Assembly: GCF_003026105.1 (NCBI RefSeq)
Contig: NZ_PYNW01000014.1
Span: 48,413 to 112,412, forward strand
Length of the DNA stretch: 64,000 nucleotides
Direction of reading: 5' to 3'
From: Photobacterium sp. GB-56
GTDB lineage: Bacteria > Pseudomonadota > Gammaproteobacteria > Enterobacterales > Vibrionaceae
Part shown: positions 9,780 through 18,674 of the stretch, one piece after another
Layout: every line of letters begins with the position of its first letter
Position numbering within the stretch: the stretch's first letter is position 1
Position numbers and translations under genes: made by a program
Notes under the pieces: model-generated
What the model was told of the DNA's origin: nothing
Database searches by the model: none
What the model saw: the letters and a program-made list of their open reading frames with translations, nothing else

Positions 9780-10613
9780 TTACGCGGCTTGAACAGCGCC
9801 TTTTTTGAAGAATTTCAGGATTTCTTTAAGCCCCAGTTGCAACGCTAAACAAATAGACGCGGTAACAACAATGGTGGCCCCTGACGGTAGATTCATCTGG
9901 TAAGAGAAAATCAACCCCGTTAACGTAAAGCCAAGGCACCATAAAATACTGTGGCACATCATGGATAACATCGATTTTGTATATTGCGCCGCCATGTACG
10001 CTGGCATGGTTAGCAGCGCCATCACCAATACAATACCCACCACTTTCACTAAGATAACGCTGGCAATTGCCACCAGCACTAATAATGATAAGTACATGCG
10101 TTTTACTTTAACGCCTTTACTCTGCGCAAAATCAGCATCAAAAGACATTAAGACTAGCGAACGATAGTTATAAATCGTATAAGCACCAATGATGAGTACA
10201 CTGCCCCCCATCAGATATAACGTCGAGACTGGAACAGTGAGAATACTACCAAACAGGTAACTGCTTAAATCTGCCCCATATCCCGGCGTTAACGCCATTA
10301 AGATGATGCCGATTGCCATGCCTAGCGACCAAATCAGACCGATAAAAATATCTAACTGCTCTAGTTTACGCTGACTTAGCACCCCTAATAACAAGGCATT
10401 AATCGAAGTAAATACCAAGGTTGTTGGCATTACCGCAGTGCCTGCATAGAAAGCTAACCCCACACCGCCGTATGCTGTGTGAACAATACCACCAGAGAGA
10501 AATACTAATCGATTGGTCACGACTAATACGCCAATAATGCCGGCAACAATGCTAACCAGCACTGCTGCAATTAATGCATGTTGAATAAAGTTATATTGTA
10601 AGAGCTCGATCAT
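9780..10613 (-). CDS. znuB: zinc ABC transporter permease (ZnuB/ABC-3 family)
   Basis: A 277-residue integral membrane protein with about eight hydrophobic segments, matching the ABC-3 (ZnuB/MntB/TroC) permease family in length and pattern; the conserved LSGGIVHTAYGG stretch near residues 39-50 is characteristic. It would form the membrane channel for the ATPase encoded immediately upstream. Its start overlaps the end of that gene by 4 bases, indicating translational coupling. Zinc rather than manganese is inferred from the Zur box in front of the operon. Most Vibrionaceae have a znuA gene divergent from znuCB, so this unidirectional A-C-B operon may be an additional zinc system. Confidence 0.85.
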   Translation of the reverse strand: MIELLQYNFIQHALIAAVLVSIVAGIIGVLVVTNRLVFLSGGIVHTAYGGVGLAFYAGTAVMPTTLVFTSINALLLGVLSQRKLEQLDIFIGLIWSLGMAIGIILMALTPGYGADLSSYLFGSILTVPVSTLYLMGGSVLIIGAYTIYNYRSLVLMSFDADFAQSKGVKVKRMYLSLLVLVAIASVILVKVVGIVLVMALLTMPAYMAAQYTKSMLSMMCHSILWCLGFTLTGLIFSYQMNLPSGATIVVTASICLALQLGLKEILKFFKKGAVQAA

Positions 10614-11368
10614 ACTAAAGCAGGACTTGTTTTGTGATTGGTTGTAGTTGGCTGAACAAGATCTTGAAGAAAATGGCTGTTCACGCCGTATAAGTGTTGC
10701 AACATATCAGACGTTAATGCCTTACTCTGCTGCACTTTCATGGTTTGGTTTAGCCCTAAAATCACATCAATCTGATACTCTAAAATCCCCATATCATGGC
10801 TTACCACTAATACTGCAACATCTTTGGGCAGCGCTGATATCAAGGCAAAAAATTGTGCCGTCATGCTTGGATCGACATTACTGGTTGGCTCATCAAGGAT
10901 TAATAACTTAGGTTGGGCAATCAACGCCCTAGCCACTAATACACGTTGACGCTGCCCGCCGGAAAGGTCTTTAAACAGCGTATTTTCTATATGCTCGATA
11001 TGCATTTGTTGTAATGCTTGGGTTAATAAGGCTGGCAGCGATGCCTTATCTTTTAGCTGCTCTGCATTGGCCCCCATTAATACTACGTCTTTTACTGTGA
11101 CGGGTAATATTGGATTCAATTTATATTGTTGAGGAACATACCCAATAAGCGCTGGATGGCGACCGGGACGGTCGCCAAACAGTGCGAGATTGCCCTGATA
11201 ACCCGATAATATGCCCAGTAGTAGTTTGACTAATGTCGTTTTACCACCGCCATTGGGTCCAAGTAATGCACAACGTTGACCTTCGTAAAGCTCGAAGTTT
11301 ATGTCAATTAATGCTTGATGGTTCTTATAAGCAAAACTGACATTCTGTACATCCACAATCTTTTTCAT
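10610..11368 (-). CDS. znuC: zinc ABC transporter ATPase
   Basis: A 252-residue ABC ATPase that powers metal uptake at the cytoplasmic face. Walker A GPNGGGKTT (about 38-46), the signature LSGGQRQRV (about 135-143) and Walker B LLILDEPTSNVD (about 155-166) are intact. It lies between the binding-protein gene (10 bases upstream) and the permease gene (4-base overlap) and must belong to the same transcript. The C-terminal ~30 residues are unusually polar and may be a small regulatory extension. The ABC class is certain; metal specificity comes from context. Confidence 0.88.
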   Translation of the reverse strand: MKKIVDVQNVSFAYKNHQALIDINFELYEGQRCALLGPNGGGKTTLVKLLLGILSGYQGNLALFGDRPGRHPALIGYVPQQYKLNPILPVTVKDVVLMGANAEQLKDKASLPALLTQALQQMHIEHIENTLFKDLSGGQRQRVLVARALIAQPKLLILDEPTSNVDPSMTAQFFALISALPKDVAVLVVSHDMGILEYQIDVILGLNQTMKVQQSKALTSDMLQHLYGVNSHFLQDLVQPTTTNHKTSPALV

Positions 11369-11378
11369 TTTTTCGCTC

Positions 11379-12269
11379 TTAATGATTCACGTTAGATTCA
11401 AACGCGTTCGCAACCGTTAGCAAGTTATTACCCCAATCTTCTGCAAGTGGGTTAATTGCCACCACTTTGCCGCCAATTGCATTCGCAATAACTTTTGCTT
11501 GTTCTTTTGAAAACTGCGGCTCAATAAAGATAACTTTAATGTGCTGTTTCTTTGCTGTATCAATCAGTGATTTTAGACGTTGCGCACTGGCTTCTTTACC
11601 TTCATTTTGAATAGGCAGTTGACGTAAGCCGTAATCTGTCGCGAAGTAACCCCACGCTGGGTGATACGTCATAAATTGATTATGTGCTGCAGGGATCTTC
11701 GCCATAATCGCAATTAAAGCATCATCAATTTGATTGATCTTTTTAGAGAATTTCAGATAATTTTCGCGATATTCTTGCTGGTGCTGAGGATCAATGTTAA
11801 TTAATGCATCACGAATGTTCATGGCTTGAATACGCACAAGGGCTGGTGATAACCAAATATGTGGGTCTTTAATGCCTGATGCCTCAGGAATACGCTCACC
11901 ATCGTCGTTATAATCCATTGGCATACGCTCAATACCTTGCTGGGTATCAACAATCTTTAGATCTTTTGCTGAGCTTTTAAATTTGTTTAACCAGCTTTTT
12001 TCAAATGGCACACCGATAGAAAAGTAAAGTTTACTCTTGTTAAGTAACACAACTTGGTTTGGTGTTGGCTCGTAATCATCTGGCTCAGCGCCTGCTGGCA
12101 CCATTACATTGACATTAACATTATTCCCGCCAATTTCTTTCACAAAATACTTTTGTGGGGCAATACTTACCGTTACATCAATTGGCGCTTCTGCAGCCAT
12201 TGCTTTTGATACTGATAACAAGACGCACAGCGTTGTCATCAATACTATAAATGAAGACTTCTTTTTCAT
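11379..12269 (-). CDS. znuA: periplasmic zinc-binding protein of ABC transporter (ZnuA-like)
   Basis: A 296-residue cluster A-I solute-binding protein. The ATG at 12269 has AGGA about 9 bases upstream and starts a signal peptide cut after KAMAA (about 26). Of the four usual metal ligands, His137 (in DPHIWLSP), His203 (in YHPAWG) and Asp278 (in LAEDW) are present. The first histidine, normally in a PHxxEP motif, is replaced: the segment reads AEPDDYEPTP with aspartate at 64. The flexible histidine-rich loop of classical ZnuA is reduced to a short acidic stretch (MDYNDDGERIPEA). First gene of the operon, preceded by a Zur box, so zinc-repressed. The substitution could alter affinity or make this a distinct ZnuA subclass. 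Confidence 0.85.
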   Translation of the reverse strand: MKKKSSFIVLMTTLCVLLSVSKAMAAEAPIDVTVSIAPQKYFVKEIGGNNVNVNVMVPAGAEPDDYEPTPNQVVLLNKSKLYFSIGVPFEKSWLNKFKSSAKDLKIVDTQQGIERMPMDYNDDGERIPEASGIKDPHIWLSPALVRIQAMNIRDALINIDPQHQQEYRENYLKFSKKINQIDDALIAIMAKIPAAHNQFMTYHPAWGYFATDYGLRQLPIQNEGKEASAQRLKSLIDTAKKQHIKVIFIEPQFSKEQAKVIANAIGGKVVAINPLAEDWGNNLLTVANAFESNVNH

Positions 12270-12316
12270 TGATCTATTCCTAATCACGACATGAATAATC
12301 CTGAGGTAAACACTCA

Positions 12317-12339
12317 GAATTGTTATGTTATAACATTTC
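12317..12339 (-). promoter_or_regulatory. Zur box upstream of the zinc operon
   Basis: A 23-bp near-palindrome. The right half TATAACATTTC is a perfect match to the gammaproteobacterial Zur consensus and the left half GAATTGTTATG has few deviations. By my count 20 of 23 positions match the remembered consensus. It lies about 48 bases upstream of the znuA-like start, where bound Zur-Zn would block transcription. Confidence 0.8.
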
Positions 12340-12643
12340 TTTGTTTTTAATAGTTCGAATATTTATAAAAGAAGCAATATTAGTTAATTAATAACAATTA
12401 ACTACCATTAAATATAATAGCATTAAATAACAACCAACCTTCCCCTCTTTTATTTTTTAATTAAATATCATAAAGATATTTAATTAAAAACGTTAACTCT
12501 CATTGTTTAACGTTATTATTCTTATTATCAGTGAAATCTTAATTATCGATATTGCTGGTTATTAATAAGTGCTAATTTTACGTGGTCGTGAAATTAGTAC
12601 ACCTTACTCTATATTACTAGACATTATAGAATAATTGACGTGA
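12340..12643. other. AT-rich spacer with no gene
   Basis: About 300 bases of very AT-rich sequence between the zinc operon promoter and the end of the AraC gene. No ORF, hairpin or repeat that I can defend. Confidence 0.4.
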
Positions 12644-13663
12644 TTAATTTGTCTTCCAACGGCGAATTGCACGGCGATAATTACTGACATCAAAAAATTG
12701 CATCTCTTGCGCAATTTGGTGATCATCCCATTGTTTTATCTGTTGTAAATATAAAGCATGCTGCTGGTTAACCTCGCCCAATAATGAACGGTAAGTATGA
12801 TGATGTGCTTTTAATCGACGTTTTAGCGTGGCAGGGCTCATTAACATCATTTCAGATAACGCATTTAACGACGGGACTTGAACAAGGTTTTGGCGAAACA
12901 CATTTCGAATATGGCTCAATAAACCACAACTTGGAATGGGTGTTATCTTTCGTGCCACTTTATACAAGGTTGAAGAGCTATCTTTCAAAGTGACATCCAG
13001 ATACTGCTTGGGTAAATGCAAGGCAATCATCGGCTGATTGAAATTGACCTTCTCCCAATACATCTGATAATGCTCTTGCCATGGTGGGCATAACCAATCC
13101 ACCATAACAGACCAAGGTAATTGGGTATCAGCTCGCCAATTAACTAACGATATAACCGAAGTAAAGACATACTCTGTTAACCAACGAAAATAAGCAATAC
13201 GATCTCGGGAACTCAATGAAGCCTCAATCCCATAAGGATCTTCGACGAAAACATAAACGCCCGAATCATCAAATTGTGTGGTGAGTTTAGATAAAGGGAA
13301 GTAGCTCTCAGAGTAAAGCGCTATATTATTCATCAAGGTGTTGACGGTCGGGGCATGGATCAATATATGGCTAGTCGTCGGAAATACACTCGGGATCAAT
13401 TGCTGCCCAAACAGAAAGCTCAATTCTGGAAACTGCTCTAACTTCGCTACATTACTAATTAAACGAGAGAATTGTACGGGACTTACCTGTAAATCTTGCG
13501 TAATTAAATCATCATAAAAAATCCCTGTATGCCGTAATACGTAGTGCATATTTACACCACGGCTACTGAGTAAATCCAGTAATAACGCAATGTGTTGCCT
13601 TGCAGGAATGGTTTTATCGTGGCATTCCAACCATGGTGCCGTCACTGCGAAATGCCCTTTCAT
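12644..13663 (-). CDS. AraC family transcriptional regulator
   Basis: A 339-residue regulator. The N-terminal ~230 residues resemble the Arabinose_bd-type ligand domain found in OruR/ArgR-like AraC proteins. The C-terminal ~90 residues form the double helix-turn-helix DNA-binding domain; the first recognition unit is around ALSEMMLMSPATLKRRLK (near residues 262-279), and the second, near FFDVSNYRRAIRRW, is shortened at the extreme end. Its ATG overlaps the stop of the upstream membrane GGDEF-like gene by 4 bases, so the two are co-translated. The divergent phytase gene is a plausible target, but no binding site was identified. Confidence 0.85.
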   Translation of the reverse strand: MKGHFAVTAPWLECHDKTIPARQHIALLLDLLSSRGVNMHYVLRHTGIFYDDLITQDLQVSPVQFSRLISNVAKLEQFPELSFLFGQQLIPSVFPTTSHILIHAPTVNTLMNNIALYSESYFPLSKLTTQFDDSGVYVFVEDPYGIEASLSSRDRIAYFRWLTEYVFTSVISLVNWRADTQLPWSVMVDWLCPPWQEHYQMYWEKVNFNQPMIALHLPKQYLDVTLKDSSSTLYKVARKITPIPSCGLLSHIRNVFRQNLVQVPSLNALSEMMLMSPATLKRRLKAHHHTYRSLLGEVNQQHALYLQQIKQWDDHQIAQEMQFFDVSNYRRAIRRWKTN

Positions 13664-14631
13664 GCGCTACCTTTATAAACGTGGGGCTCACGTGAAAGGT
13701 TTATCGCTTCATCTATCTGTTTGTATAGTGACGGTAATGAGTAAGTGGACGGTTTGACTTCAACAATACCTATTTGCCATTGCATCTCTATGCGAATACT
13801 AGAATCTAAATAAAATTGGTAAGTGCTGAGTAACTGTTCAACATAGCGAGCATATATTACTGCATCTTTCTTGCTTAACCCGTCCAGTAACATAAGGTAG
13901 TGATGCCCTGCAACTTGGCACACTAAATCATTATGGCGAGATGCAATTAACAGCAATTCAGAGATCGAGACTCTGAGTCTTTCTGCTTCTTGAGGTGAAA
14001 GTTGAGGTAAAAGTTGGTAACTGTTTTGTAAGTTAATCGCAATCAAATAACAATCATTTTGTTTGCTCGACTCTGCGTATTGCGCTGTCAGTGCACGGTG
14101 TAAATAACTCAGCTCTGGGAGGCGATAATTTTCAGGATGGAGCGGCGTTCGCGCATTTAACTGTTGGCGTTGCATCACATAATTTTTTACTACTGCAAGC
14201 TCTTTACGCCACAAACAAAAGGCATAAGTCACAATGGCCAGCCCAAGGATCATGTACTCCATGGTATTTCCAATCATGGTGTAGTTTTTTAAACGAATAA
14301 ACTCATCAATAACATCTTGGGTTAACGCTAAAAAAATACAGGTAAACCCCATCGCAAAATAGTTGGTAATTCTCCCCGGTGCACGGGTGGACAGGATCAC
14401 CACCAGCCACACCAATACCATGATTGCCGATGAGCCTTCCCCTACAACATCTAACCAATTAACTTGCTCATAACGCTTAATCGTGCCGTTCGTAATATTA
14501 AACACAATCAGACTCAGTAACGCTAAAACCAATAGAGCAAGCCACCGATAATGCACACGCATGCCATAAAGCACGTCAAATAACTGATAATTAAAACGGG
14601 TAATAAACGATCTTATTGTGAAGGTAGGCAT
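13660..14631 (-). CDS. membrane protein with degenerate GGDEF domain
   Basis: About 323 residues. The N-terminal half has several hydrophobic segments (about residues 27-47, 67-85, 93-110, 123-140). The C-terminal half folds like a GGDEF domain (YLIAINLQNSYQLLPQL where the active-site metal loop should be, and CQVAGHHYLMLLDGL at the signature position). The catalytic GG(D/E)EF is replaced by AGHHY, so diguanylate cyclase activity is unlikely; it may sense a signal or bind a nucleotide. The ATG at 14631 is preferred over the in-frame TTG at 14640. It is translationally coupled to the downstream AraC gene, suggesting a membrane sensor-regulator pair. Confidence 0.7.
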   Translation of the reverse strand: MPTFTIRSFITRFNYQLFDVLYGMRVHYRWLALLVLALLSLIVFNITNGTIKRYEQVNWLDVVGEGSSAIMVLVWLVVILSTRAPGRITNYFAMGFTCIFLALTQDVIDEFIRLKNYTMIGNTMEYMILGLAIVTYAFCLWRKELAVVKNYVMQRQQLNARTPLHPENYRLPELSYLHRALTAQYAESSKQNDCYLIAINLQNSYQLLPQLSPQEAERLRVSISELLLIASRHNDLVCQVAGHHYLMLLDGLSKKDAVIYARYVEQLLSTYQFYLDSSIRIEMQWQIGIVEVKPSTYSLPSLYKQIDEAINLSREPHVYKGSA

Positions 14632-14890
14632 AGTAATCAATGTCTTATTTAACGGTTGTAATGAGAAAAGTCCGAAAAGCTCAAGTGATCTATCCTCCCA
14701 TACAAATATGACAGCCTATTGATATTAATATTGAGAGATAGCCTTATATTGCTTCTAGTCCAAACAGCTCACGTCTTAACAAAAATACACTTAAAACATT
14801 GATATTATTAAATAAAGAAAATAATCAGTCACTTTTTTGTAATAATACTGGCTTAGCTTCCCTCCTGACTTACACACATGGAGAGGAAAA

Positions 14891-17002
14891 ATGCGTCGTT
14901 CATTATTAAGCTCAATCATCGCTTTATCACTGCTAACAGGATGTAATAGCGATAAAACTAAAACCGTTTATGTTGAAACAGAAATACCAAAATCTGATGT
15001 GGTAGCAACCGAATCACTCGCTACATCAACAACAGCAAAAACAAGTTATGACGATATTGGCGATGGGGCTTACTGGCTAAATAGTGAAGATAAAACAAAG
15101 AGCTTACTTTTTGTCACCTTAGAAGGTGATGGATTGGCAGTCTATAACCCAGCAGGCGATGAGGTTGAACGCTTAGAAAACATTGAAGCCACTGGCGCAG
15201 ATATACGCTACGGTATTAAAGCCGATAACGGTGACAGTATTGATTTACTCGCCGTTGCTTTACCAGAAGATAACAGTATCGGTTTTTATAGCGTGAGTAA
15301 TAAAAACGGTGTGGTTCTTAATGATGTGGGTACGCTTACAACAGATTATGCCGCTGAAGGTGTCTGTTTACATAAAAACACCACTAACGGTGCATTGCTC
15401 TTAACGGGCGTGACTGATGATGGTGTGGCGGTGCAATACAAGCTGAAATACCAAGATGGTGAAATCAAAAGTGTTTTAGCTGACGATAATGCGCAGCCTA
15501 TCGCGGTGCGCGAACTGGAAGTCGGTGGTGAACTCAGCGCATGTATAGTGGATGATGAAACGTCTACGCTGTATATCGCAGAGCAAGACTTAGGTATTTG
15601 GGCATATGGCGCCGATCCAGAAGATATAAACTCTCGTCAAATTGTTGATAGCATTGCGCCGTTAGGTAATTTGCAAGAAATTGAAGCATTAGATTTACTC
15701 TACCTTTCTGACGGTAAAGGCTACCTCGTTGTGGGTGATGAAGGTAAAGGTATGATGCTATATAACCGTGATGACTGGGCATTGAAAACAAACATCCAGC
15801 TAGACGGTGTCGATGAGATTAAGTCGCTTGCTGTCGCCAATAACGGGATTTGGGTCGGTAACTCAGAAGCCGATAAGCCAGTGTATGAAAAACTCAGTTA
15901 TCGCACCTTAAATAGTGCCCCTTCTTTTACTCAATCTCCAATTAATGAAACACTTAGTTCAGCTAACCTTGCAGCAACGGGTATTGCTTTGGTGAAAGTC
16001 GTTGGCGAAACAGCACCTGTCGATGATGATGGTGATGCGGCAGATGATCCTGCATTTTGGTTAAACCAAGCTGATCCCGATAACAGTTTAATCATAGGTA
16101 CCAATAAACAAGGTGGACTGGTCGCTTACAATCTTGATGGTAAAGAGCTGCAATACCTTGATGAAGGAGAGCCAAACAATGTCGATATCATCCAAGCTGT
16201 GACGACACCTAGTGGCGAAACGTATTCTCTAGCAGCGGCCAGTAACCGTGAATTTAATACTATTGCGTTGTACAAAATTCAAGCGGCATCGGGTGGTAAT
16301 AAACCTATCGTAGCGCTTGATGCGATTGGTGATAATGCCCACAACGAAGTGGCTCAACTTCGCTCCGATCTCAATGAAGTGTACGGTTTATGTACCTATC
16401 AATCATCTACTGGCGCTAACTATGTGTTCATTAACGGTAAGAGTGGCAACATTGAACAATGGCGCTTAGATATTACCGATAATGGCATTGAAGGTGCACT
16501 TGTGCGTAAACTGCAAGTGAGTAGTCAACCTGAAGGATGTGTCGTTGACCCAACCTCCGATACTCTCTATGTCGGTGAAGAAGATGCGGGGATTTGGGCA
16601 TTTACCGCAGATGAAGCAGGTTCAACTGACGGAAAATTCATTATTGAAATAGATGGCAAGCAGATTGTTGCCGACGCAGAAGGGCTAACAATTTACAACG
16701 ACGGTACGGTGAATGAACTGATTGTATCAAGCCAAGGTAACCACACTTATGCTGTTTACGATCTGGATAATAACTACCGCTATAAAGGCAGCTTTGCGCT
16801 CACCGCCGATGATGATAATGGCTTAGATGGTGCCAGTGAAACCGATGGTATTCATGCTGTTTCTGCCACGATTAGTGATCGTTTCCCGCAAGGATTATTC
16901 CTTGTTCAAGATGGCTATAACGTTGATGCCTCGTATGACGATCAAAATCAAAACTTCAAAATGGCAGACTGGCGTGACATCGCCAACGCATTGAAACAAT
17001 AA
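14891..17002 (+). CDS. two-domain beta-propeller 3-phytase lipoprotein
   Basis: Releases phosphate from phytate at the cell surface. A lipoprotein signal with lipobox LLTGC puts the lipidated cysteine at 18. The C-terminal propeller (about 370-700) is a typical calcium-dependent phytase domain: DDDGDAADDPAFWLN, then a GTNKQGGL segment and repeated EPEGC/VGEEDAGIWAF-like blades. The N-terminal half (about 50-340) is a second, more diverged propeller with matching blades (EGDGLAVYNP, IAEQDLGIWAYG), so this is the tandem dual-domain form known from aquatic bacteria, where the incomplete domain helps the active one. GGAGAGGAAA provides a strong ribosome binding site. Divergent from the GGDEF-like/AraC pair. 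Confidence 0.9.
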   Translation: MRRSLLSSIIALSLLTGCNSDKTKTVYVETEIPKSDVVATESLATSTTAKTSYDDIGDGAYWLNSEDKTKSLLFVTLEGDGLAVYNPAGDEVERLENIEATGADIRYGIKADNGDSIDLLAVALPEDNSIGFYSVSNKNGVVLNDVGTLTTDYAAEGVCLHKNTTNGALLLTGVTDDGVAVQYKLKYQDGEIKSVLADDNAQPIAVRELEVGGELSACIVDDETSTLYIAEQDLGIWAYGADPEDINSRQIVDSIAPLGNLQEIEALDLLYLSDGKGYLVVGDEGKGMMLYNRDDWALKTNIQLDGVDEIKSLAVANNGIWVGNSEADKPVYEKLSYRTLNSAPSFTQSPINETLSSANLAATGIALVKVVGETAPVDDDGDAADDPAFWLNQADPDNSLIIGTNKQGGLVAYNLDGKELQYLDEGEPNNVDIIQAVTTPSGETYSLAAASNREFNTIALYKIQAASGGNKPIVALDAIGDNAHNEVAQLRSDLNEVYGLCTYQSSTGANYVFINGKSGNIEQWRLDITDNGIEGALVRKLQVSSQPEGCVVDPTSDTLYVGEEDAGIWAFTADEAGSTDGKFIIEIDGKQIVADAEGLTIYNDGTVNELIVSSQGNHTYAVYDLDNNYRYKGSFALTADDDNGLDGASETDGIHAVSATISDRFPQGLFLVQDGYNVDASYDDQNQNFKMADWRDIANALKQ

Positions 17003-17011
17003 TGAATATAA

Positions 17012-17043
17012 AAAGGGCTTTGAATTCATCTTCAAAGCCCTTT
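17012..17043 (+). terminator. terminator of the phytase gene
   Basis: A 13-bp perfect stem, AAAGGGCTTTGAA / TTCAAAGCCCTTT, with a 6-base loop, 10 bases past the stop. The tail is moderately T-rich. Confidence 0.85.
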
Positions 17044-18151
17044 AAGTATTGTTATTTACTACTAGTCCTATCAAATTATTTCACCATGTTGTTGCTTTTG
17101 TACATTGGTGAGAAAACAGGTACGTATAATTTGATAATTTTATTCATGATTGTAGACATGGTTAATTCCTCTGAAAATCAAGTATTAATAAAGTTAAAAC
17201 AGCATACAAAGTCAGGTTTTATAAGCTTCAACCTTGCTGCTATGTGAGGAATTATAATCAGGCAGACTTAATTTAAAAACGAGAAAAACACCAAGTAAAC
17301 ATTAGATTAACTAATGCGAATAAGTTTTCATTCTGGCGTTATTTTTATTTAAAAAAGAGTCACAAGATTCACACTTAACCTATTGAAAACTTAGTTCACA
17401 AGCAAAAAAGCGCTGCTCACTGTCATTATAAGAGCGAGCATAAGTGCGAAAATTTCAGGCAGCATATATTTATACTCACCCCACTCGATAGTTGGCACAC
17501 CAGGTTTTGCTCATGGGCAACATTGCTAGAAATTAAACGTCCAATAACTAATGCGATATATGAGTTCTTCAATATAAACGTCTTTTTATTTATTATTGAA
17601 TTAGCTTTTATTTTACAATTATTATTTTGTAAAAACATCGCAACCTTATATTTTCCATATCAATAAAGCTACAAATAAAAAATATAAAACCATTTATTTA
17701 AATAATTAAAAAATGACACTTATTAAACATATATTTAATTTTTAAGTTTAATTAAAAATAAGATTAAATTTAGTTTTATTTTTTGTGACAAAGCTCAAAT
17801 TTGTTACGAGAGTATAATATGGTTTTATTAAGAAAAAGCGCATGAATGCGATTTAAAATACGTAAATTTACGTTTTATACTTTAAGAAACACTACGAAAA
17901 ACTAAGAAGTAGCAATAAAACGCTATGAAACTAATAAAAAATACGGCTATATATTGTTCACTTATTATTAGCCGAATGAAACATATACTCGCTAAAACAA
18001 AATAATGAGTTATTTTTGTCTTATCTGTTGTCAGATATATCTATTAGTAGATCCAGATCGCTTTCATCATTTCTTTATATATTTATCACCAGTCCATAAT
18101 ATATAATGAGTTAAAATAATAATGAGTTTTAAAGTCTGTAAAGGTTTAGCA
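17044..18151. other. long AT-rich region without convincing genes
   Basis: About 1.1 kb. Open frames at 17002-17247 (plus) and 17426-17638 (minus) lack ribosome binding sites and look spurious. TTTTGTGACAAAGCTCAAATT near 17780 is CRP-like, and TATAAT-like hexamers follow, so an RNA transcript or the promoter of the gene at 18152 may lie here. Nothing firmer can be said. Confidence 0.35.
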
Positions 18152-18388
18152 ATGGAAATTCGTGAATTTAAGATAACAGGTATAATTCAGCAGGGAGCAA
18201 ACCATCGAGAAATTGATTCGGTCATTAGCTCGACATCAAGCATCGAAGCTTTCAATACTTTCATTAATGAGAACCCAACGATCAGAGATGGATTCAGACT
18301 TGAATGCCATAACAATAGTGATCAGTCTGATACCGCGATATATAGCAATGCCAGTAACATGACCAAACTGACAATTTGTTTGGGCTAA
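18152..18388 (+). CDS. small protein of unknown function
   Basis: 78 residues starting MEIREFKITGIIQQG. The ATG at 18152 is chosen because AAAGG is placed 7 bases upstream; an ATG at 18122 extends the frame by ten residues without a ribosome binding site. The protein is acidic to neutral, with no signal peptide or membrane segment and one internal cysteine plus one near the end. I do not recognise the family. It stands alone between two AT-rich spacers. Confidence 0.5.
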   Translation: MEIREFKITGIIQQGANHREIDSVISSTSSIEAFNTFINENPTIRDGFRLECHNNSDQSDTAIYSNASNMTKLTICLG

Positions 18389-18674
18389 CATAGCCGGTAC
18401 TGAGATAAAACGACCGCCTATATCATAAAAACTGTATCGTCGTGGATAGCCTCTCATAACGTTACGGTTTTTATTCATCAACACGTTAAATACTTCCCTC
18501 TTCTTATTGTGGTCGTTCTCGGAATATTAACAACAGCATTAGCGTACCGCACCAACCTCAACGCTTTTATTTAGATCAAGCATTTCTTTCTTCTCTCTCA
18601 CTTATTTACCGCTCAAGATTAAATGCTATGCATATACTCACGTTATAACTAAAAGTTCAACGTGGAGTAGCACC

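Noticed and set aside
14705..14722. Pho-box-like ATGACAG before the phytase gene
   Set aside because: Only one half matches and it is oriented toward the opposite gene.
17002..17247. 81-residue open frame after the phytase gene
   Set aside because: It starts at the phytase stop and its first codons form the phytase terminator stem; no ribosome binding site.
17426..17638. 70-residue minus-strand frame in the AT-rich spacer
   Set aside because: No ribosome binding site and low-complexity composition; most likely chance.
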